From positions 5,270,001 through 5,334,000 of the forward strand of contig JAQJZZ010000010.1 of assembly GCA_030077755.1 (NCBI GenBank): a stretch of 64,000 bases of DNA. Reading direction: 5' to 3'. The translations under genes and the position numbers were made by a program. Origin of the DNA: Filosporella fistucella (lineage: Eukaryota > Ascomycota > Leotiomycetes > Helotiales). The notes under the pieces are model-generated. The model did no database searches. It was not told the origin of the DNA and worked only from the letters and a program-made list of their open reading frames with translations. Positions 1 through 11,836 of this stretch are shown one piece after another (the first letter of the stretch is position 1; the number at the start of each line of letters is the position of its first letter).

Positions 1-409
1 GAAAGAAGAGCGAGAAGAAGGTCAAGGCAGATGATGACAGTGGTCTGGAGGAAATTGGGAGCGATGGAGAGGTTAAGGAGAAGGTCAAAAAGGGCGGGTT
101 TCATAAGCAATATAATTTGAGTTATCCTCTGGCTGATTTGGTTGGAGAGCCTCAGGTAAGTTTCAATGCAATAATTTGCGAGCACAATAGTTGTTGCTCC
201 TGTTAACATGGCTACAGTTGTCGAGACCGCAAGTTGTCAAGAAAATCTGGGAATACATCAAAGCTCGAGACTTGCAAGACCCAAGCGACAAGCGTCAAAT
301 TCTTTGTGACGAAAAGCTCCAGGCAGTTTTTAAGCAAGATAAAGTACACATGTTCACCATGAACAAGATACTTGGGAAGCAGCTCTACCCTATCGATGAT
401 GAGGCATAG
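1..409 (+). CDS. SWIB/MDM2-domain protein, 3' end only
   Basis: The 5' part lies outside the window. Exons are <1-155 and 218-409; the intron 156-217 starts GTAAGT and ends ACAG, and the frame is continuous. The visible peptide has a lysine/glutamate-rich linker followed by a complete SWIB fold: YNLSYPLADLVGEPQ, then LSRPQVVKKIWEYIK, the DPSDKRQILCD turn, and a C-terminal MNKILGKQLYPI. The protein ends ten residues later, so SWIB is C-terminal, as in the UAF30/Tri1 family. Such proteins act in the nucleus, in the RNA polymerase I upstream activating factor or in chromatin complexes. Which one applies cannot be decided because the N-terminus (often a DEK-C domain) is missing. Confidence 0.9.
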
Positions 410-1083
410 GTTACACAACATTACACAGCAAACGGTATATGTCTAGAAAAGTGCGTATGAATAGGAAGGAGGAAACGGGGGAGGTCATAAGGGGATGATT
501 TGGGGGCGTTAATTCTCCATTGCAATTAGGAATACTGCATAGGATGGGAGGAGGAATGGATATAGCATTTTTCTGTTACGGAGGATGAGCACTTACGAAG
601 ATAATGATCACTCTTCAATGTAACATAAAGCTCTTGAACTTTAATCGCATTGGAATTTGACACTGAGCAAACATATCTCGATAGACTCATTGACCCATGA
701 CTCATTATGAGCAGTGTGATCTTTCCTAGTTGAAAATCGTAGCTTTATGTGAGCAGCTAAAATGTCACACGAGTCAACCAGCCTGTACACCAAGCTTTCC
801 ATTCATTTTCTCCACTTGACCCTTTTGAAGACATTTTGTCAGCCTTGGATGACTCCTTCCCGCCGCCACCAATCAGTCAGCCTCGTGGTGGGGTTCTCGC
901 TTCTATCAAGAACCCCAACTTATTCCAGAAATCTGCTAAAGTAGTTAAACAAATCAACGTCTTGCCTTCCAGGCACAAAACTTAAGGACCTACAACCACC
1001 GATACCGTGCCTGAAGACATTTCGATATACGAGCGATCCACAACAAAAATCTAGAACACCAGAAAATAGATACATCGCAAGCA
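410..1083. other. Intergenic region between SWIB and HEL2 genes
   Basis: About 670 bases presumably holding the 3' UTR of the SWIB gene and the promoter and 5' UTR of the HEL2-like gene. I see no convincing ORF or structural RNA. Confidence 0.5.
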
Positions 1084-3604
1084 ATGGCGAGTGAAACTAC
1101 CAGCGCGGTTCCGACAGGACCTAGTGATTCAGCTCCACAATCTCGTGGCGATGGTTCTCGAGGCGGGAGAGGAAGAGGAAGAGGGCAGGGACAACGCGGG
1201 CGCGGACGAGGTGGAAGCAATAACTTTTCCGGCAGTGAAAATCATCAACGCAATACAAACAGCGGGCGAAGAGGCGGTCGCGGCGGCGCTCCCAGACAAC
1301 CGCCTGCCCCGAGAGATACAGAGGGTTTCCACACTGGAGAAGAGAAAGATATATCAGCGCCTAGCTTAACATCTAAACTACCTGTTATGGCAGGCAAGAC
1401 GATGGCTGAGGGAGCCGATGAGGCAGAGGCAGAAGTTTGCTTTATTTGCGCCAGTCCAGTGATGCATGAGGCAATTGCACCTTGTAATCATAAGCTATGT
1501 CACATCTGCTGTTTGAGGATGAGAGCACTTTATAAGGACAATAATTGTGCTCACTGTCGGGTAAGTGGCCAGCATTTCTCAATTTCCCGTCAACGAGGGC
1601 CAAACAATATTACTGCCCCATGATGAAATCGTGACCATTACTGAACATAATTTTTGACATGGATTATAGCAACCGGCTCCATATGTGATCTTTACAGACA
1701 CTGCGGACAAGAAGTACGAAGAGTATACCGACACGGACATTGCGAGTGTTGATCAAAATATCGGGATTCGCTATGAGCTCAATAGCATTGTAGATGACAC
1801 CAGAGTATTGTTACAATACAATTGCCCAGACCCTGAATGTACAGTCGCATGTCTGGGCTGGCCGGATTTACATAAGCATGTCAGAGCTGTTCATCAAAAG
1901 AAGATTTGTGACCTTTGTTCGAGACACAAGAAGATATTCACCCACGAGCACGATCTATTCACGGACGCTGGCCTTACAAAACATATGAGGAAGGGAGACG
2001 ATAACCCTGGAGCTATTGATCAAAGCGGCTTCAGAGGACATCCTATGTGTGGGTTCTGCAACCAGCGATTCTATGGTGACGATGAGCTATTTGTTCATTG
2101 CAGAGAGAAGCATGAAAGATGCTTTATCTGTGATACGCGATCCGGACCCCCACAGTACTACGTGAACTATGATTCATTGTACAACCATTTTAAAAAGGAT
2201 CACTATGTATGCAGTGAACGAGAGTGTCTGGACAGACGTTTTGTTGCGTTTCCCAATGAGCTTGACTTGAAAGCACATCAATTGGCTGAGCATGGAGATT
2301 CGCTTTCCAAGGACGTACGAAGAGATGCCAGAGTGGTGGATATCAATTCTTTTGATTATCGAACACCTTATGTCCAAGAAATCAGACCAGCAGGGACACA
2401 ACGAGAACAAAGAGAAAGGGAAGGCCGTGGGAGAGGGAGAGGTAGAGACCCCAACACAGAGGCGATACCGGCATCAAGCGCGCAACCTTTACGGAGAGAC
2501 GAGCAAGCATTTCAGAGACAGATGGCCATCCAGACTGCGCAGTCTGTTGCGCCTCGCACTTTTGGCGGTGCATTGAGTGTAGATCCTACCCCAGCTCAGA
2601 CCCGAGCTACCCCTGGTCCTCGACCTTCAGCAAACGTCGAGAATACTACTCAAGCTGTCAATAACCTGAGTATATCTCAGACTGAACTATCGCCAGCTGA
2701 GCAAGCGCGCCAGCTACGACATAGGGCGGTGATTGAGCGGGCAAGCACTTTCCTACAACACAACCAAACTAAAATCACCCATTTCCGAGACTCCATTTCT
2801 GCATATCAGAAGAGCTCCATTACTGCTGCAGCTCTCATTGAATCCTTCTTTGCACTTTTTGCCGACACTAGCTCGTCCGCTCTTGGCACACTCATACGTG
2901 AAGTGGCAGATCTGTTCGAGGATGCAAATAAGGCAGATGGGTTGAGAACAGCTTGGAATAACTGGCGGGCTATCAACGAAGACTATCCGTCTCTGCCTAC
3001 CGGTAATTCTAGTGCAAGCGCAATACCACTGAATTGGGCGGTTAGCTCGTCCTCGCGGGCTCCAGCTACCACTGGCGGTGGCCAAACGAAGAGCACTCGC
3101 GTTCTTAAGTTGAAATCAAGCACTGCACAATCTTCAAGATCATCAGTGTCTCAGACTCGATCGTGGGGCACAGCATCGACAACATCATCATCGCCTGTAG
3201 CATCAAGTAGTAGCAATCCTTTCCCGACTCTACCTCCTCCATCGAGTCGACCGAACCCCACACCAAGAGTTAATACCATCCCCTGGGTTGCATCTTCTTC
3301 CGCTTCAAATTCCAATCCTGGATCTGCAAGACCTACGCCTCCAACATCGCGCCCAGCATCTCGTAATGTGGGCGGTGATGCCTTCCCTGCTTTACCACCT
3401 GCTGCAAAACCTCAAAGTACAATATTTGGGTATGGTAACGGCAGGTTGACAAGAGATATAAGAGGAAATGCTCCAACGACTAATGCATGGAGTGGGACCT
3501 CAAGTGCAAACGCTGATGCTCCCGAAGCTGAGAGCGAAGAGACAGCTGGAAAGGGCAAGAAAAAAGGGAACAAAGGCAAAAAGGTTGTAATGAGTTGGGG
3601 GTGA
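1084..3604 (+). CDS. HEL2: RING/C2H2 E3 ubiquitin ligase, Hel2/ZNF598 type
   Basis: Exons 1084-1560 and 1670-3604 (intron GTAAGT...TATAG) encode 803 residues. The start is the first ATG, followed by a long RGG-rich tract (about residues 20-70). The C3HC4-type RING spans about residues 119-158 (CFICASP, HKLCHICC, CAHCR) and is cut by the intron directly after its last cysteine pair. It is followed by C2H2-type fingers (CPDPECTVACLGW, CDLCSRHKKIFTHEHDL, CGFCNQRFYGDDELFVHC, CFICDTR) in the Hel2 order. The C-terminal half is Ser/Pro/Thr-rich low complexity and ends in a lysine-rich tail. In yeast and mammals this enzyme senses collided ribosomes and ubiquitinates 40S proteins to start ribosome quality control. 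Cytosolic location and function are inferred from the family; architecture and length match it. Confidence 0.93.
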
Positions 3605-4253
3605 GATATCTGTGCCACATACATGGATTCTTAATTCTTAATGGTGCTTGCATTTTGGGAGTAATGAGCGATGCAGCGTTATGGGCGATCTCAAAATTCA
3701 TGACTGTTAAATGTTTGGGGATTGTAAATATTAAACCCAATATCGTCACCACAACGAAGCTATTGGGTTGTGAGGACTTCAGTAAATAGTGACAGAATTC
3801 GAATGGACTTTCAGCAATTTTCATACTCCAACCAGCTTTGTAGGCCTTTGCAGCTTACTAGGCTTATGAGTTTCCTAAAGATTCAGTGATTCAATTTTAC
3901 TTTCAAAGCTATATGGCTCATCTAATGATGAAGGTTTCTGTGCTGTCTCCTTAAATCCTCCCCTTGGTGTTTCCCCCACACCACACAAACGAGGTGAAAT
4001 CTCTTCGAGTGGGTCCAGCAGAACAGTTAATGCAAAACGTGAGAGCTATAGCCGAGATAGATATTGCTACTGCCGAGATACACCGGTAAAACTAAGATTC
4101 AAAAAATAGTGAACAAAAAGTAAAACCAAAACAGTGTTGAACAGAGTGGGACTCGCTATCTTGAGTTAGTGAAATGTTCAGATGCATATTTTTTGGGAAT
4201 TACTTACAACCCACGCCCCTTTCGAGACCAGGAAATTGTGCTAAGGAATCACC
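3605..4253. other. Intergenic region downstream of HEL2
   Basis: Probably the 3' UTR of the HEL2-like gene plus spacer. No supported gene seen on either strand. Confidence 0.4.
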
Positions 4254-4544
4254 TTAACCTGGCGCCATAACCAGCTCGGCCATCTGTCCTTGGATTGCGT
4301 TGAGGTATTGTCGTATAATAATAGGCAGACTGGCGGATCCACTTGTAGAAGGGTCTTGTACCGAGCTTTTTTTTGCCATCTTAGCGAGGATAGGGGGTTT
4401 AGCGAGAAAATGAAGAGATAGACGGATAGGTCGATCGAAACCCAGGACTGGGATTATTGAAAGAACCATCGCCCCAGTGATTGAGTTGGACGACATGACT
4501 GTATAGAAAATGTTGATAATTTTGGTAGGATTAAAAATCGGCAT
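4254..4544 (-). CDS. Possible small hypothetical protein
   Basis: An ATG-initiated ORF of 96 codons on the minus strand. The first 16 codons are AT-rich, and a TATACAG acceptor-like site lies just before an internal ATG (MSSNSITGAM), so the true product may start there (80 residues) or be joined to an unseen upstream exon. The middle is weakly hydrophobic and the C-terminal 40 residues are hydrophilic then helical. I do not recognise the family, and the ORF may be fortuitous. Confidence 0.2.
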   Translation of the reverse strand: MPIFNPTKIINIFYTVMSSNSITGAMVLSIIPVLGFDRPIRLSLHFLAKPPILAKMAKKSSVQDPSTSGSASLPIIIRQYLNAIQGQMAELVMAPG

Positions 4545-4725
4545 TCTTCGCTATCCTTTCCAGGGTGGAAATCAGCCTCCTAATGATAGGAAAGCATACA
4601 AGCAACACTGATGCTTCTACCAACTGTATTCTTATAAGCACAAGCTTAGGATGGCTTTTGTTTCAAAAAGCTGCTTTTGCATTTTCCGCTAAAAATTGAA
4701 GGTATGCAGAATAATAAAGTAACAG

Positions 4726-6996
4726 TTATTCCTTGATCTTGACCTCCGACAGTCCTTTCTGCAATTCACCATGCTCCTTCGCAATCCCAGAATACTTATT
4801 AATCCATCCTAACACCTCTTTATGCCAGACTAAAGAGTTTTCTGGCTTAAGAACCCACTACTAATGGTAAGAATGGAGTTCAGTCTACAATAGGTGATGC
4901 GACTTACATGGTTTTCATCTGGGAAGGACAGAAAGCGGCTGTCTACTCCTTTAGTCTGGAGAACATTGAATGGTGCTAATCCCTCCGAAATTGGCAGTCT
5001 GTAATCAAGCTCATTATGAATGATCAAATGTGGTGTGGACCAATTCTCCAAAAATCTTGCCGGGTCCCACTTCTCGTAATTCTCCCTATTTTCCCAAGGA
5101 AGGCCACCGAAATCGTGACGAGGAAAGAAGAGTTCTTCTGAAGCAAATTGATTCAGAGTGCTGAACACTCCATCGTGCGTAACCAGAGCCTTGAATTTGC
5201 GTCCCAGAGGATGCCCCTGAATCCAATTCACCATATAACCGCCGTAGCTGGCACCAAGCGCAACTGCTCGGCTGGTGTCGACGTAAGATAGATTAGCTTC
5301 GATATACTCGAAGCCTTTTACCAGATCAATGTATGGTCGACCTCCCCAATTATTTTTGATGCCATTTTGGAGATCCATGCCGTAACCAGTACTGCCAGTA
5401 GGATTGGGAGTTACGACGACATAGCCCTGTTCCGCAAAGACAGCGGGATTCCATCTGGTCGACCAGCCTTCATTCCATGCTCCTTGCGGCTAAACACTGT
5501 CAATGAGACTTCAGCTCTAGAATATATGTACTTACACCGCCATGGATAAGATATGCCAGAGGATACTTCTTTTTCTTGTCGAAGTTGGACGGCTTCACCA
5601 CCCAGGCATGAACATTGTAGTCCTCGGCTCCTGCATACCAGAACTCATCAACTTGCTCCTGAGATAGTCCAAATGCTTTTCCGCCTTTCGAATTTGACGA
5701 AATTGTGGACGCTTCTGATGGCTTCGCGGGGTTGATGATGGTATAGACACTATTGTCCACCAATGAATTACTACTGACGAATAATTTATCGTTTGGCAAT
5801 ACTCGGACATCCGTAACAGTTCCATGATTGACAACCGCAGCAGGCAAATCCCTAGCATGACGCGGAGACGCAGGAAGTTTGAACAGTTTTCCTCGGCCAT
5901 TCTCCTCTGCAGTCACATAGAGCTCTTCTCCGTCGTTGCTCCAGCTAATGCTCTCTGGTCTCAAATCCCATCCTCCCTTGCCGTCTTTGGTTTCATAAAA
6001 TTCCTGGACATTGGTAAGATCTGTAATGTCTGGGATAAGAAGAAGCCTTGGTTTGTCGCTTTCATAAATGATACTTTCCATTCGAGTGAAAGCCACAGAT
6101 TTCCCATCGGGCGAGAAAACAGGACCATTACTGTATCCTTTCAGATTGCCCGTTTTGACAATTTGGGGCGTTGGTGCTTGGCTTTCGGTGAATGTTCTGA
6201 GGGGGATGTAATACAAATCAGTCTTCGTATAGTTGGCAGGGTCAAGCTTAGGATCTTTTGCTACGAAGACAATACCACATTTACTAACATCAAAATCTCC
6301 TGCTCCTCCAAAAGGAGGTACTGGTGACTCGAGAGTAAATTTGTGACCTGCCAAAGCGTTCCTCAATGGTGCTACGTCCAGGCTATGTGATCCTTCTGAC
6401 CTCCGTAAGGTTGTATACCATATGGAGCTTTTATTCTCGGAAACGTATGCATCCCACTGCCTAACAAACAGCTTCGAATATACTCTGGCAGTCGAAAGAG
6501 GCTTCTTCACAGTCTCTGGATTGTGGAGTTCCCCTGAAGGAGTTGCTAGGCCGGTGAGTACGAGAGCTTTGGTATTCGAATCCAAGTGAGTGACTTTGAG
6601 GTTTGAAACCGGGCCATTGAAGGATGTGATGACTTCTGGCCTGCCATTGTCAATACACTGAATCTCATGGCTATAGAAAACCTACTCCTTCTCCAACTTA
6701 TCAGCGTCTCCCAGGATCAAATTGGTCGTGCCTTTGTCCCCTCCCTTGAGCCACAAGACCAAGTTTCCATCTCCTAGCCATGTCGGTTCACTTGCGTTCG
6801 AGTCTTTAGTGAGAGATTTCGTTTGTCCAGACTTGATATCAAGAACTCGTATCTCTGCGGTCTTTGAATGGGTATCGAAGGAGTATGTAGAAACTGTGAA
6901 AAGCGCCAAAGTGCCATCTCTGTTCGGGGTGGCGGCAGATCGCCGTGGGGCTGCAAGCAGCACTTCTGGAGTAAATTTGTTGGCCCTGACTGTCAT
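4726..6996 (-). CDS. dpp5: Dipeptidyl-peptidase 5, intracellular form (S9 family)
   Basis: Exons 6996-6686, 6640-5536, 5489-4908 and 4857-4726 give 709 residues. Introns are 45-50 nt; the first has a GTAGGT donor, the others GTAAGT. The N-terminal two thirds are a WD/propeller-like region ([35 protein letters not shown]). The C-terminal alpha/beta hydrolase has the nucleophile elbow GASYGGYM (Ser553), the acid in HNELDYRLP (Asp634) and the His in DENHWVLKPEN (His666), which is split across the last intron. This is the order of the prolyl-oligopeptidase clan and matches fungal DPP-V. The start [14 protein letters not shown] carries no signal peptide, unlike the secreted DPP-V antigens of dermatophytes and aspergilli, so a cytosolic role in peptide turnover is likely. 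Confidence 0.93.
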
Positions 6997-7648
6997 TTTT
7001 AAGATGATGAGACCGTGAAATGAGGGGATGGTCCTCTCTTTGTGCAAGGCGTCAATTGACTATTGTAATGCTCCAACCCGTGTTAGGAAGGAGAAGTTGT
7101 AGCTGTCTTCCGAAGATGGGCTCTGGAGCTTCCCCCGCAAATCACAGGACACGCAACGTCAGATCCATGCAGACATAAGTGGTGTTAAGTAGAGCACAGA
7201 TGGCGTCTCCGGGAGGTGGTAATGCACCAGACTGCTAGAAAGGATCTGTGCCTGCAGAGTTATAATGAGCTGTATTGAGCTTATAACTACCGTCTACAAG
7301 AAATCTAGTTTGCAGAACGATGGCTATTGTTAAGACTGTTAAGTGCAGCCCCATAACGAATGTTCCTGGGTTCTTCGGTTTGCAGGGCCCAAGCCTCCTC
7401 AACAGGGGTACATCGACATTCGAGATGCAGCTAAAGCTAAATAATCCTCAATTGAAGACAAGTCTTCAATTATCAACGACAGAATACACATTGCTAGTAA
7501 CCAAATTGCGAAAATTGCATCGCTGGGCACACTCATCAAATTTCCACTCCTGTACCACTTAACTCTGTCCTTCGATACCAGCTGGGTTTCATTTCGGGTT
7601 GCGCATACAGCTCCAAAGCTTCATCAGGAGCACCTACTCACGATCACA
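6997..7648. other. Divergent intergenic region, DPP5 / ENV7-like kinase
   Basis: About 650 bases between two divergently transcribed genes, so it should contain both promoters. An open frame at 7320-7562 has no recognisable content and no splice support; I treat it as chance. Confidence 0.45.
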
Positions 7649-8994
7649 ATGGCTCAATACTTCCAGGACCTCATTTACACTTTGACAAATTGTATGAGCT
7701 GTTTTCCTGGCTCACCACAACTCAAGATCAACAATCGCAGTTTCAAGATCCTTAGGCTGCTAGGAGAGGTATGTCGGACTCTAAGCCAGACCGTGAGATC
7801 ATCTGCTGACGGCATTGCTTTAGGGAGGCTTTTCATACGTGTACTTGGTTCAGGATACTAGCAATGAGGCATTATATGCGCTCAAGAAGATCCGGTGTCC
7901 ATTCGGTCAGGAATCAGTGGCGTTAGCGATGAAGGAGGTAGAGGCCTACGCATTGTTTACGCCAAATCCGAACATCATCCACAGCGTCGATTATTGTGTT
8001 TCTTCCGATCGATCAGATCCTGGCGCAAAGACTGTCTATATTCTCCTGCCATACTACCGACGGGGTAATCTGCAAGACATCATCAATGCTAATCTAGTTA
8101 ACCATACCAAATTTCCGGAACGGAAGCTCATGATTCTCTTCTTGGGTGTCTGCAAAGCCTTGAAAGCAATGCATTATTACAAGGTGGGAGGTGGTCCAGG
8201 AGATATTAACAGCCAGAATAAGGCAAAGAAGATAAGGGGACAAGCTGCTCAAGCCGACCAGGATGCTGTGGAGGAGAACGAGCAAAGAAGGGGACGACAA
8301 AAGGGAAGGGAAATGGACCCCGACAGTGAGCAACAGGAGCCTTTGATGGAGGGAGAGGTCACAATGAGCCAAGAAGGAGTTGCGCCTGGGGATATCAGGG
8401 CTTATGCACACAGAGACATCAAGCCAGGTGGGCATACTTGGCATACATTGCTTCAATCTGAACTAACGAAGGATAGGAAATATCATGATTGACGACGATG
8501 GCGAACAACCAATTCTGATGGATCTCGGATCACTAGCACCTTCCCCCACACCAATTACATCGAGGTCACTTGCCTTAGCTGTCCAAGATCAAGCTGCAGA
8601 GCACTCAACAATGCCATACCGAGCTCCTGAACTTTTCGACGTCAAGACTGGAAGTACGGTTGATACGAAGGTTGATATATGGTCTCTGGGCTGCACATTA
8701 TACGCCTGTCTAGTTGGCAAATCTCCTTTCGAGATGCGAAGTGATGAGACTGGAGGTAGTTTAAGCCTTTGTGTTCTTGGTGGTGATTGGCGATTTCCAG
8801 ATGAAGGTGCTGGAGGGAAGAAGAAGGCGACGAATCAACCCGGCCAAAGTGAGGATAGTGAAATCAGCGAAAACATCAGAGAGGTTGTAAGAAAGTGTCT
8901 GAAAGTAGAACCGTCAGAACGGCCAGACGTGAACGAGTTGATTGAGATTGTGGAAGGAGTCATCAATGAGCTCCCTGAAGATGGGGCATCGTAG
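7649..8994 (+). CDS. NAK-family Ser/Thr protein kinase, Env7/STK16 type
   Basis: Exons 7649-7768, 7824-8427 and 8477-8994 (413 residues). A complete kinase domain is visible: glycine loop LLGEGGFSYVYLV, VAIK-type lysine in YALKKIRC (Lys61), catalytic loop HRDIKPGN (Asp238, built across intron 2), a DLG in place of DFG (Asp257) as in STK16, YRAPELF and DIWSLGC. The N-terminus contains NCMSCF, a plausible palmitoylation site; STK16 and yeast Env7 are acylated and sit on Golgi or vacuole membranes. Between helix E (ALKAMHYYK) and the catalytic loop there is a hydrophilic insert of about 60 residues rich in Q, E and R. Family assignment is firm; membrane role (vacuole fusion in yeast) is inferred. 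Confidence 0.92.
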
Positions 8995-9998
8995 TCCTGG
9001 AGAAATTATCAAGTCATCTGGAATGTCTTCTACTTTTGTATAATTTTCTCGTTATTTAGGCGTTTGGGCTGCTGGCAAGGCAAGGCAATATGAACGAAGA
9101 ACTTTGGAGGGCAACGAAGCGTTTCCTTCAGCCGTAGCTTCATGTGGCAGAGAGAAATTCTAACAGTATAAATTTTCGACCACGAATTCTATCTACTGTC
9201 CGAGACCCAGTGCCGAAAACCTTACAAACTCACATTTTGCACCTTCAATGAGTCAAAATACCCTTATATCATGGAGTGGGTAATGTGCAGATAATTAAAA
9301 TGAGAACCACTACCTCTGGCTCATGCAAAATCTCTAAATCAAATTGTGGTAGCAAATGTCATAAGCTATGCAAAGTCATGATGCGGTGAGGATAGCTTTC
9401 TACGCCTCATATTGGCGTCATTTGGGAACCATTGCATGCGAACCTAGTCCCCTGGAAATCAAAACGTCCCCGGGCTAAGATTTTTATCTCAACACATATC
9501 AGCCTTACTACAAACCCGACCGAACGAGGAGGCTAAGCCTCACACTCATGTTAGTAAAGAATTGATGGCAGCTGAGAGGAAATATTTCATTTCAAGCGTG
9601 CGCAGGTCAACGATAACCAGAAGTAGTAATGATGCAAAAATTATGCTCAGTATTCTTGACTCGAGTAATTCTGCCACTAGCCTCGGACAAGCAATGTTAC
9701 AGCCATGAAGAGTGGTTTCAAAAATTTGCTTTCTTCTTCAACCGGCTCCTTTCACTCCCTGGGTAGCAAATTCTGGACAGCTTGAGGATACATTGATAGG
9801 TTATGATATGAACACAAAGCAACCCTCCATGATGCTAGCCTCAAGTATGTCACTTATGGGTATAAATCACCACAATAAGCACTGTTGAGCAGGGTTCCTT
9901 CAAACAGGCCCAAATATGTCTGCATCTTATGTCAGGTTAGTACCATATATTGAGAATGACGATTTCAGCGAAGAGATATTTAGATCACATACTTCGAA
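8995..9998. other. Intergenic region, convergent gene ends
   Basis: About 1 kb between the converging ends of the kinase gene and the coiled-coil gene. Stop codons in all frames; nothing recognisable. Confidence 0.4.
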
Positions 9999-11129
9999 TC
10001 AAAGGCCAGTCTCAACTAGTCCTCGAGGATGCAACAATCCTTTTCTCTTCTTGCTCGAGACCTCTTTATCACCGAAGACGTCAATGCCTGCTTGGCGAAA
10101 CCCATCCGGTATGTCCCCCCATCCACACATGATCTCCATCGAATCGTCTTCCTTGTTCCGCGAGGGATGGATTTGAATCATCTCTGCGATGATTTTATCC
10201 CTCACCTTTTTGTCATTTAGACCATGAATGAATGCGTGTACAAAATCATACTCCGTCTGGGCGTCCAAGATTTGGAGCGAGGCGAAAGATTTGTTGGATC
10301 TAGCGTAGTACCCCTTAATACTCTGGTGACCCTGGGTAAGTCTGATACCTTTTGTCCTAGCTGGTGAAGCGACCTCAGATGGTAGTGCTGTATCGGATAT
10401 GAGCATACGATTGCGATTGGAAGGGCGTCTATTAGCCACTTGCTTTACTGGCTTCTCTGCAAGAGGGCGATTCGATCTACTGATGAGTGGTTCACGCTCG
10501 CCACTTGGTGCTTCATCAGCCGTCTCAGCGGGCTCGATCACTTTCGCTCTCTGTGGCCGAATAGGGAATGGGTGGGCATTGGATGATTTTGAAGCATTTA
10601 CATGATCTGCAGGCATAGACCAAGTAGTTGGCGTCAATCCTGTAGTGTGAGGGAGGTCTGGCCGTTCATTAAAAGACTTGATCATATTGCCACACCAGAC
10701 TCACCTGGAAGACGACGCTCGTGACTTGCTTCCGGATTTGTACCCGCGCGTGCTTGACGGGATGATGTCTGAAATTGCTCTAACCAACTGTCAGTATGCA
10801 TTCTTCTTGATTAGAGGTGAGTCTGCCATACCTTTTGGCAGAAGCCCTGTGCCCTTTAAAAAGTCGATCATAACAGCACGCTCTTTCTTTGCCTCCAACT
10901 CGGATTCGCGACATTTCCTCAACTCGGCTTCAACTTCATTGAGCCTGGATTCTGAAGCATCTAGTCGCTCTTCTGCTTCCTGCGCCCTCCGCGGTATCTC
11001 ATTCTCAGCCGATTCACGTTGCTTCTCCAGATCTCTGAGCTGCTCAAGAATGACCCTGTTTTCTCTCCGGAGTTGGTGTTCCCACAATCTGTCTGCGGCT
11101 CTGCCAACCTTGGGTTGAACCGCAGACAT
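9999..11129 (-). CDS. Coiled-coil protein of unknown function
   Basis: Exons 11129-10832, 10779-10705 and 10657-9999 (introns 52 and 47 nt) give 343 residues. The joins were selected because they are the only ones that keep an open frame through a 75-nt middle exon encoding TSSRQARAGTNPEASHERR. Residues about 10-95 form a strong heptad-like coiled coil (WEHQLRRENRVILEQLRDLE and following). The middle is basic, Ser/Pro-rich and probably disordered. The last 90 residues look folded and contain TEYDFVHAFIHGLNDKKVR, which resembles the F-x-x-GL helix of gag-like/SCAN-type domains, and a Trp/Gly-rich segment MCGWGDIPDGF. The family is not recognised; a scaffold or nuclear role would be speculation. 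Confidence 0.75.
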
Positions 11130-11836
11130 GATTGAGGTAATCAATCAAAATATTCAGGATACGATTCTTGTCGTATTCCGCCGAGCTTGGGTAGTGGAAG
11201 CAGCCAGGCAGATTTTCTGAAAACGAATCAGACAATAGACCACTAGCTGGACTGAAACGAATGCGAGCAGGGAAAACTTCAATCCAACTTGTACGACGAC
11301 ATATGAAATGGGCAATTTGAAAACGAGAAAAGGTAGGTACAGTCAAAACAGGAAGGGGCGGGTCGCTTGGTGGGTGGTCACGTGAGATATCACAGATGAG
11401 GTGCAGGGGAAATACTCTCATTGACTTCTGATTTTTTTGAATTGTGCCTTGGTCTATGAAGCATGCAGGACCCCACCATCTTTGATCCACGTTCGTACAG
11501 AGAAGGCCAAATACCCAGTAGAACGAAATCCTCATGACGGGCAGCTTGCTCGATGACCCAAAAGCAAACCCATAAATACACCGAAGGAAATGCAGAAAGC
11601 ATCACCCAACCTTCTAGTTGTGGCAATGCCTGACGATACGCAAGAAATTCGTGAGCTCAACGCCCAGATGCAGCAACTTTTTTCGTGCCACCAATTATCC
11701 CTTTTATTCCACGAGGCTCGAACGAATCAGGCACTCTCTCAATCACTACCCCCGCAAGGGGTTCCGAGTCTGTTGATTTCCACACCAGATACGTCGAAAC
11801 TGTGATATACCAATAAAAATTTGAGGAACAGAACGC
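11130..11836. other. Intergenic region
   Basis: Holds the promoter side of the coiled-coil gene and the 3' flank of the eIF4A gene (both on the minus strand). No supported gene seen. Confidence 0.4.
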
